A DNA stretch of 64,000 nucleotides from Anaerolineales bacterium (GTDB lineage: Bacteria > Chloroflexota > Anaerolineae > 4572-78 > J111): positions 62,001 to 126,000 of the forward strand of contig JACKAT010000003.1 of the NCBI GenBank assembly GCA_020634935.1, written 5' to 3'. This document shows positions 58,182 to 64,000 of this stretch, piece by piece (position 1 is the first letter of the stretch; the number at the start of each line of letters is the position of its first letter). Both the position numbers and the translations under genes were made by a program. A model generated the notes under the pieces. That model was not told the origin of the DNA. It saw only the letters and a program-made list of their open reading frames with translations, and made no database searches.

Positions 58182-59303
58182 ATGAAGTACCCACGATTCT
58201 TACTGGTAGCGTTGTTGACCTTATTCACCGTCTTTGCCGTGCAGTGTGGGGCGTCGGAGCCGGCTGCGCCGGCCGCGCCGGCCGCCCCGGCGGCCACGGA
58301 AGAAGCCGCCGCCCCGGCCGAAGCCGCCCCCACCGAGGAAGCGGCCGCCCCCGCCGAGGCCGAAACCGCTGCGCAACCCGCCGCCGAAGCGCCGGCCGCC
58401 GACTACAAGCTGGCCGCCATCTTCCCCGGCGTCATTACCGACGCCGACTATAACACGCTCGGCTACCTGGCTGTACAGGCCGTGCAGCAGGATTTGGACA
58501 TGCCGATTGCTTATTCGGAAAGTGTGGCCGTGCCGGACGTCGAGCGGGTCATGCGCGAGTATATTGACGATGGGTTCAACATCATCTTCACCCACGGCAG
58601 CCAATTCATCAGCCAATCCCAAACCCTGGCCGCCGAATTCCCCGCCGTCCACTTCATCGCCGAATCGGACGGCGCGGCCGAGAACCCGCCGGCCAATTTG
58701 TGGATTATCGACCGTAATTTCCAGGTGGGCTTCTACCCGCTGGGCGTGGTCGCCGCCCGCCAGTCGCAAACCGGCAAAATCGGCTACATCGGCGGCTTGA
58801 CCCTGCCGTTTTCCTATTCCGAAGTCCACGCCATCCAGCAGGCCATCGCCGACCAGGGTCTTGAGGTCGAACTCCAGCCGGTTTGGGCCGGCGACTTCAA
58901 TGATCCCGTCAAGGCCCGTGAATTGGCCGAGGCGATGATGGGCGAGGATGTCGATGTCATTATCGGCTCGCTCAACCTGGGCATGCTGGGCATCTTTGAA
59001 GCGGCCAAAGCCAGCGACAAAAAAGTGTGGGTTACGGCCAAGTACACCGACAAAACCGAATTCGCCCCGGATAATTACGTCACCTCCGTCCTCTACGACT
59101 TTGTCGGGCCGCTCAAGGACATCGTCGGGCGCATCGAAGGCGGCGAAGCCGGCGGCTACTATCCGCTGGGCTTCGAAACGGGCGTCGCCATCCAGCCTTT
59201 GCAAAACGCCGCCCCCGAAATTAGCGAGGCGTTGGATAAGGTGGTTCAGGAGGTTCAAGCCGGAACCATCGAAGTGCAGAAAGATACCACGCCCATCGAA
59301 TAA
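58182..59303 (+). CDS. BMP-family ABC transporter substrate-binding lipoprotein
   Basis: 373 residues; GAGGAGGAG before the ATG. Lipoprotein signal LLTLFTVFAVQC (Cys about 22), an Ala/Glu/Pro-rich spacer of about 50 residues built from short AAPAEAAP repeats, then a basic-membrane-protein (Bmp/PnrA) domain from about 75: KLAAIFPGVITDADYNTLGY, FNIIFTHGSQF, VHFIAESDG, QVGFYPLGVVAARQS, KIGYIGGLTLP, DVIIGSLNLGMLG. PnrA-type proteins bind nucleosides. First gene of a four-gene nucleoside transporter operon. Confidence 0.92.
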   Translation: MKYPRFLLVALLTLFTVFAVQCGASEPAAPAAPAAPAATEEAAAPAEAAPTEEAAAPAEAETAAQPAAEAPAADYKLAAIFPGVITDADYNTLGYLAVQAVQQDLDMPIAYSESVAVPDVERVMREYIDDGFNIIFTHGSQFISQSQTLAAEFPAVHFIAESDGAAENPPANLWIIDRNFQVGFYPLGVVAARQSQTGKIGYIGGLTLPFSYSEVHAIQQAIADQGLEVELQPVWAGDFNDPVKARELAEAMMGEDVDVIIGSLNLGMLGIFEAAKASDKKVWVTAKYTDKTEFAPDNYVTSVLYDFVGPLKDIVGRIEGGEAGGYYPLGFETGVAIQPLQNAAPEISEALDKVVQEVQAGTIEVQKDTTPIE

Positions 59304-59432
59304 GCTAGAGATAGGAGCTAGAGATAGAGATTGAGAGGGGAGTTGGAGTTTGAGAGGGGCATTGGAGATTGAGGTAGGGATAATGAGCCTCTTTATCTCC
59401 AACTCCAACTCTATTTCTATCTGTTTTTGACG
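59304..59432. other. Purine-rich then pyrimidine-rich spacer
   Basis: GAGATAGGAGCTAGAGATAG and relatives run into CTCTTTATCTCCAACTCC, an imperfect inverted arrangement between the binding-protein and ATPase genes; no ribosome-binding site is seen before the ATPase. Confidence 0.6.
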
Positions 59433-60983
59433 ATGCCAACCACACCACTCCTTCAAATGCAGGCGGTGCGCAAGACGTTCGGGTCGGTGGCGGCCCTGAA
59501 CGAGGTCAACCTGCACATTAACCGCAACGAAATCCACGGGCTGCTGGGCGGGAACGGGGCCGGCAAAACGACCCTGATGAATGTCCTGTACGGGCTGTAC
59601 AAGCCCGACAGCGGCCAGATTTGGCTCGACGGGCAGCCGGTTGAGATTCACTCGCCGCGCGACGCCATCCGGCAAGGCATCGGCATGGTTCACCAGCATT
59701 TTTTGCAGGTGGACAGCTATACCGTGCTGGAAAATATTGTGCTGGGCGCCGCCATCAAAAACCGCCCAACGATGCAGCTCGCCGAGGCCGAACAGCGGGT
59801 TAAAGCGCTGGCCGGCCGGTTTGGGCTGGCGGTCAATCCCCAGGCGACCGTGGAAGATTTGCCGATGGGCGCCCGGCAGCGGGTCGAAATCCTCAAGGCG
59901 CTTTACCGGGGCATCAAGATTTTGATTCTGGACGAACCGACAACCAATCTGACGCCGCAAGAGGTCGATTCGCTGTTCGAGTCGCTGCGGGTGATGGTCA
60001 GCCAGGGCATGAGCGTGGTCTTTATCACCCATAAGCTGGGCGAGGTGATGAGCGCCTGCGACCGGATTACGGTGCTGCGCGAAGGGCAAAGCGTGCTGAC
60101 CCTCGACCGGGCGGCGGCCTCGCCGGAGTCGCTGGTGCAGGCGATGGTCGGCGATGAGCTGGACGTGGCCGGCAGCCTGCTCTTTTCGGCGGATAAGGCG
60201 GTGGGCGACGCGCCCGACCGGACGCAGCCGCCCATTTTAGACCTCGACGCCGTGACGGTGCGGGGCGACAACCGGCAGCCGCTGCTCCAGGCGTGTTCGC
60301 TGACCGTGTACCCGCGAGAGATTGTGGGCATCGCCGGGGTGGCCGGCAACGGGCAGCGAGCGCTGGCCGAAAGCATTCTGGGGCTGCAAGCGCCGTCGGC
60401 CGGCCGGATTAGCATCGCCGGGACCGACGTGGCCCAGACGCCGACGGTTAAGCTGCTGGAAAAGCTGGTCAGCTACATTCCCGAAGACCGGCTGCAAGAC
60501 GGATTCCTGCCGTCGGCCAGCGTGGGCCAAAATCTAATTCTGGGCCGGCACCGGCGCGAACCGTACAGTAAAAACGGCTTCCTGAACTGGCCGGTCATCA
60601 ATCGGGCCGCCCGCCGGCTGATCGGCGAGTACAAAATTCGCACTTTGGGGCCGGATGACACCGGAGCCAACTTGTCGGGCGGCAATATCCAGCGGGTAAT
60701 GATTGCCCGGGCCTTCTCCTTCCCCGCCCGGTTGGTGGTGGCCCACAACCCAACGCAAGGGCTGGATATTCCGTCGATCGAGTTTGTGTTCAGCAAACTG
60801 CTGGCGCATAAAGCGGCGGGCGGGGCCACTCTGTTGATTTCCGAAAACCTGGACGAACTGCTGCTCCTGTGCGACCGGATTGCGACCCTGTATCGGGGCC
60901 AGATTGCCGGTATCTTGGAGCGGGAGGCGTTTGATAAATATGAGATAGGACGGTTGATGAGTGGCGCTCGAATTGACTCCTGA
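59433..60983 (+). CDS. Nucleoside ABC transporter ATP-binding protein (tandem NBD)
   Basis: 516 residues, two nucleotide-binding domains as in NupO/YufO. NBD1: GGNGAGKTTLMNVL (Walker A), LPMGARQRVEILKAL (signature), ILILDEPTTNLTPQE (Walker B), FITHKLGEV (switch His). NBD2: GVAGNGQRALAESIL, ANLSGGNIQRVMIARAF (signature) and LVVAHNPTQGLD in place of a standard Walker B, the degenerate form usual in this family. The frame opens at a TTG (59427), but ATG at 59433 is more likely; no ribosome-binding site is visible. Pairs with the two permeases downstream. Confidence 0.92.
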   Translation: MPTTPLLQMQAVRKTFGSVAALNEVNLHINRNEIHGLLGGNGAGKTTLMNVLYGLYKPDSGQIWLDGQPVEIHSPRDAIRQGIGMVHQHFLQVDSYTVLENIVLGAAIKNRPTMQLAEAEQRVKALAGRFGLAVNPQATVEDLPMGARQRVEILKALYRGIKILILDEPTTNLTPQEVDSLFESLRVMVSQGMSVVFITHKLGEVMSACDRITVLREGQSVLTLDRAAASPESLVQAMVGDELDVAGSLLFSADKAVGDAPDRTQPPILDLDAVTVRGDNRQPLLQACSLTVYPREIVGIAGVAGNGQRALAESILGLQAPSAGRISIAGTDVAQTPTVKLLEKLVSYIPEDRLQDGFLPSASVGQNLILGRHRREPYSKNGFLNWPVINRAARRLIGEYKIRTLGPDDTGANLSGGNIQRVMIARAFSFPARLVVAHNPTQGLDIPSIEFVFSKLLAHKAAGGATLLISENLDELLLLCDRIATLYRGQIAGILEREAFDKYEIGRLMSGARIDS

Positions 60984-62019
60984 CGCACCGGGCGGGGCCG
61001 CGACCCGCCTCAAAAATGTCGCAGATCAACTGCTGCCGTACCTCATCGCGGTGGTCGTGGCCTTTATCGTCATCGGTTTGGTCATCGGCTTGATGGGGTT
61101 CGATGTGCTGACCGCCTACAGCACCATTCTCTTTACCTCATTCAAATCGAAAAACGGCTTGGTGCAAACGCTGCTGAAATTTGTGCCGCTGCTGCTGCAA
61201 GCGCTGGCCTTCACCGTGCCGCTAGCCGCCGGCAAATTCAATATCGGCGGCGAAGGCCAAATGCTGGTGGGCGCCATCGGCGCGGCTCTGGCCGGCATCA
61301 TCTTCGCCGATTGGCCTTTGGTGGTGCTGCTGCCGCTGGTGCTGCTGGCCAGCGTCCTGTGCGGGGCGCTGTGGGGCGCGATTCCGGCCTGGCTGCTGTA
61401 CCAGTTCAACATGAACGAGATTTTGACGACGGTGCTGCTCAACTTTATCTCGTTTAGCCTGGTCGATTACGTGGCCGTGGAACTCTTCCGCGATCCGGCG
61501 GCCGGCCACCCGACCACGGTCCCCATCGGCGCGGGCGGCGGGCTGCCGCTGCTGATCAGCAGCCCGCCCCTCCATTCCGGCCTGATCCTGGCGATTCTCG
61601 TGGCGGCGGCGGTCTACATCTACACCAACAAGACCTCGGCCGGTTATGAGTTGGTGGTGACCGGGGCCAATCCGCGGGCGGCGGGCGTGTTCGGCATTCC
61701 GGTGCGGCGGGTGTTTATCGCCTCGCTGGTCATCGGCGGCATGCTGGCCGGCCTGTCGGGCGGCATCGAGGTTGCCGGCAGCCATCACCGCCTGATCGAG
61801 GGCATGCAGTCCAATTACCTGCTGTTGGGCATCATCATTGGCCTGATCGCCAAAGGCAACAATCTGGCCGTGCCGTTCGTGGCTTTGTTCATCGCCATCC
61901 TGGAAGTGGGGGCCAGCGCTATGCAGCGCACGCTGCTTATCCCCGGCGAGATGGTGTTTATCGTCGAGGCGTTGATTTTGTTGTTCGTGCTGCTGTCGGA
62001 TGTGTTTAAGAAGCGATAA
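60961..62019 (+). CDS. Nucleoside ABC transporter permease 1
   Basis: 352 residues, 8-10 TM helices (AVVVAFIVIGLVIGLMGFDVL first). Contains the BPD_transp_2 pattern GKFNIGGEGQMLVGAIGAALAG and NEILTTVLLNFI, and GANPRAAGVFGIPVRRVFIA (EAA-like coupling loop). GTG start overlapping the previous gene by 23 bases, with AGGACGG nine bases upstream, so tightly coupled to the ATPase. Forms half of the membrane channel. Confidence 0.92.
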   Translation: MALELTPDAPGGAATRLKNVADQLLPYLIAVVVAFIVIGLVIGLMGFDVLTAYSTILFTSFKSKNGLVQTLLKFVPLLLQALAFTVPLAAGKFNIGGEGQMLVGAIGAALAGIIFADWPLVVLLPLVLLASVLCGALWGAIPAWLLYQFNMNEILTTVLLNFISFSLVDYVAVELFRDPAAGHPTTVPIGAGGGLPLLISSPPLHSGLILAILVAAAVYIYTNKTSAGYELVVTGANPRAAGVFGIPVRRVFIASLVIGGMLAGLSGGIEVAGSHHRLIEGMQSNYLLLGIIIGLIAKGNNLAVPFVALFIAILEVGASAMQRTLLIPGEMVFIVEALILLFVLLSDVFKKR

Positions 62020-62220
62020 GGAGATTAGAGATAGGAGATTAGAGATTAGGAGATTAGAGATTAGGAGATGGGCAGACAATCTGTTACGGATATATCCACA
62101 TAAGGCGGATTTGCTCTCGCTGTATTTGACAGCCCAGGCTGAGCGACCCGCGTTTTGAGAGATATACTCGAATTTAATCTCCCAATCCCCTTATCTCCCT
62201 ATCTCCCTATCTCCACCACT
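62020..62220. other. Purine/pyrimidine spacer between the two permease genes
   Basis: Starts GGAGATTAGAGATAGGAG (purine-rich, about 62022-62078), then a short plain stretch, then CCCAATCCCCTTATCTCC (pyrimidine-rich) immediately before the next ATG. No ribosome-binding site there either. Confidence 0.6.
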
Positions 62221-63159
62221 ATGGATCAAGCACAACTCACCAATTTTGCGAAACTCGTTATCCTGGCGCTGGTGCCTTACGTGCTGGCCAGCCAGGGGAC
62301 GATGCTGGGCGGGCGGACGGGCATTTTCAACGTGGCCCAGGAGGGCATCATGCTGGTTGGGGCGTCGGTGGGATTTTTGGGGGCGTATTTGTCGAACAGC
62401 CTGCTGGTCGGCATCCTGGCGGCGATGCTGGTCGGCGGGGTCTTTGGGCTGGCGCTGGCTTACTTTACGACCACGCTGCGGATGAACCAATTTGTGATCG
62501 GGCTGGCGCTGTTCTTCATCGGCCTGGCCTTATCGACCCTGCTCTTTAAGTTTGCCATCGGCGTGACCTTGCGGCCGCCGCTGGTGCCGACCCTGCCGAA
62601 CCTGGCCATTCCCGGCCTGGCCCGTCTCCCCTTCCTGGGCGAGGTATTGTTCAACCAGAACGGGCTGGTCTACCTGACCTTTATCGTGTCCGCGTTGCTG
62701 TATTATTGGCTGTACCAGACCAGTTTTGGCCTGGAACTGCGGGCCGTGGGCGAAAACCCCAAGGCCGCCGATAGTCTGGGCGTCAACGTGACGCTGCTGC
62801 GCTACGGCACGGCCATCGCCGGCGGCATGCTGATGGGCATCGCCGGAGCCTACCTGCCGATGGTCTACACCGGCACCTTCACCGAGGGCATTGTCCAGGG
62901 GCGGGGCTGGCTGGCTATTGCCCTGACCTTCTTTGGCGGCTGGCGGCCGCATTTGATTTTCCTGGGCGCGCTCTTCTTCGCCGGGGTCGAGGTGCTGTCG
63001 CTGCGGGTGCAGGTCATCGGCAGCGTGGTCCCGTACCAGATTTTGTTGATGCTGCCTTACGTCGCTACCATTTTGGTGATGATGCCCGCCTTCAAGGGCG
63101 TTCGCGCCCCGGCTTTCCTGGGGCAAAACTACGACCGGGAGAAGCGGACGCAGGTGTAG
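62221..63159 (+). CDS. Nucleoside ABC transporter permease 2
   Basis: 312 residues from ATG 62221 (MDQAQLTNFAKLVILALVPY); the frame also opens upstream in the pyrimidine tract, without signals. About ten TM helices; GGRTGIFNVAQEGIMLVGA, LRMNQFVIGLALFFIGLAL and GENPKAADSLGVNVTLLRYG (coupling loop). Matches the second permease of Bmp/NupQ-type transporters. Completes the nucleoside uptake operon. Confidence 0.92.
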   Translation: MDQAQLTNFAKLVILALVPYVLASQGTMLGGRTGIFNVAQEGIMLVGASVGFLGAYLSNSLLVGILAAMLVGGVFGLALAYFTTTLRMNQFVIGLALFFIGLALSTLLFKFAIGVTLRPPLVPTLPNLAIPGLARLPFLGEVLFNQNGLVYLTFIVSALLYYWLYQTSFGLELRAVGENPKAADSLGVNVTLLRYGTAIAGGMLMGIAGAYLPMVYTGTFTEGIVQGRGWLAIALTFFGGWRPHLIFLGALFFAGVEVLSLRVQVIGSVVPYQILLMLPYVATILVMMPAFKGVRAPAFLGQNYDREKRTQV

Positions 63160-63224
63160 GGGAGATAGGGACAGAGATAGAGATCAAGAGGGGAAATAGG
63201 AAGCGGGATAGGGAGGAAAGCCGG

Positions 63225-64000
63225 TTATACTCTCACTGAAATCTTGTGTTGGAGCTCATTGAGCAGCGGCGGGCTGCCGGCCAGGACCGGCTCCGGCGCG
63301 GATTGGCCGTTGAGCAGCGCTTCGTAATCGAGCGGCCGGCCGGATAGATACCGCATCGCCCCGCCGGCCTGAGCCAGTAAAGCCGCGCCGGGAACTAAAT
63401 CCCACAAGCAGGGTTTGGGCAGAAAAGCCGCCGCGGCCGTGCCTCGAGCCGTATAGACCAGATTGACGCCAACGCTGCCCGGCGCGCGAGTGCGGCGCAC
63501 GTCCAGATGATATTTGGCGTGAACGCTGGCAGTGGTGGCAACGAACCCCTTATAGCCCCAATCTTGACGAACCGCCCATGACAAGGAACGGCCATAAATA
63601 TCGCACACCTGCCCGTCGGGGCCGGTGTAGTACATCTCTTGGGTGGCCGGCATGTAAATTATGCCAAAAGCCGGCCGGCCGTAAGCCAGCAAACCGATAG
63701 CTATGCCCCACTCTGGCATCCCCTGGTTAAAAACCGTGGTGCCATCCAAAGGATCGATGGTCCAGATCATTTTAGTCGCCAGGTCGGACCTGACCTGACC
63801 GAACTCTTCGCCCACTATCAGGCAATCAGGATAAGCCGTTTGGAGCCGGCTAGCAAGGTACTGTTCGATTTTCTGGTCGGCCTGATTGGCCGGGCCCTCG
63901 CCCGGTGAGGGGGCGTAGAGTTTAATCTGGTCAAAATAGCGCAAGGCTATCTTACCCGCGCAGAAAATCAACTGGCAGAGTTGTTTGACATCAACATCGG
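63225..64000 (-). CDS. Inositol-monophosphatase-family protein, start outside the window
   Basis: Minus strand, C-terminus complete (stop at 63225), open to the window edge. Contains LIVGEEFGQ (metal-binding Glu), WTIDPLDGTTVFNQGMPEWGIAIG (DPLDGT metal site) and CLWDLVPGAALLAQAGGAM (WDxxA substrate motif). Mg2+-dependent phosphatase of the IMPase/CysQ/SuhB group; substrate could be inositol phosphate, PAP or another sugar phosphate. Convergent with the nucleoside transporter. Confidence 0.9.
   Translation of the reverse strand, partial: DVDVKQLCQLIFCAGKIALRYFDQIKLYAPSPGEGPANQADQKIEQYLASRLQTAYPDCLIVGEEFGQVRSDLATKMIWTIDPLDGTTVFNQGMPEWGIAIGLLAYGRPAFGIIYMPATQEMYYTGPDGQVCDIYGRSLSWAVRQDWGYKGFVATTASVHAKYHLDVRRTRAPGSVGVNLVYTARGTAAAAFLPKPCLWDLVPGAALLAQAGGAMRYLSGRPLDYEALLNGQSAPEPVLAGSPPLLNELQHKISVRV

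Noticed and set aside
58221..60089. 622-codon ORF antisense to the nucleoside transporter
   Set aside because: Shadow of a GC-rich coding region; His/Gly/Arg-rich composition with no family motif, while the plus-strand genes carry clear domains.
1..64000. tRNA or rRNA genes
   Set aside because: No cloverleaf-like or rRNA-like segment was recognised in any intergenic region.

Overview
The window looks like chromosomal DNA of a filamentous, multidomain-rich Chloroflexota bacterium (Anaerolineae/Caldilineae-like). This is inferred from the style of the proteins: long hybrid histidine kinases, LysM and DUF3048 lipoproteins, an ECF sigma/anti-sigma pair with a DUF5666-like tail, a DUF4236-TPR protein and NTPase-lectin conflict proteins. 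No rRNA or tRNA is present to confirm it.

Layout. 1-1427: an OmpR-type two-component pair. 1817-5300: an acidic small protein, a membrane fatty-acid desaturase and a convergent acyl-CoA ligase. 5513-14182: four abutting or overlapping histidine-kinase/receiver genes with no DNA-binding output. 14189-20811: a YdjM-like membrane protein, an ECF sigma/anti-sigma operon with a membrane-anchored beta-propeller protein, and a secreted zinc metalloprotease. 21338-28350: a LysM lipoprotein, an RlmI-like rRNA methyltransferase, HtpG and DnaK. 29059-33664: a molybdenum hydroxylase operon and a nuclease-like protein. 35100-41814: the nusA-rnpM-infB-rbfA-truB-ribF translation/transcription cluster on the minus strand. 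41966-48432: a SpoIID-domain protein, DUF4236-TPR, LysM-DUF3048, an MBL hydrolase and an O-methyltransferase. 58182-63159: a BMP-family nucleoside ABC transporter, followed by a partial inositol-monophosphatase-family gene.

The most unusual region is 49044-57901. Two NTPases of different families, a KAP ATPase (49044-51341) and a NACHT/STAND ATPase (52179-54971), end in the same C-type-lectin-fold FGE-sulfatase domain. Their last codons form matched variable regions. Across a 12-codon block the two differ almost only at positions that could be adenine in a common template, which is the hallmark of diversity-generating retroelements (DGRs). Each gene is followed by the start of a DGR reverse transcriptase: one (51479) is cut off by a dispersed repeat, the other (55237) has an internal deletion that joins its N-terminus to the conserved RDRVVHHAL block. 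No template repeat was found here. The downstream gene (56150-57901) carries a SIR2-like N-terminal region and the same short glycine/asparagine-rich beta motif that opens the NACHT protein. I read this as a DGR-diversified sensor/effector (NLR-like) defence or self-recognition locus whose local reverse transcriptases are dead.

The same region is full of dispersed palindromic repeats. The two paralogous post-variable-region flanks act as natural empty-site and filled-site comparisons for two of them. Related palindromes lie elsewhere in the window (near 14860, 24190, 28960), so they are a genome-wide family rather than part of the defence system. One patch of repeat sequence (about 57000-57330) has been captured in frame as the linker of the effector-like protein.
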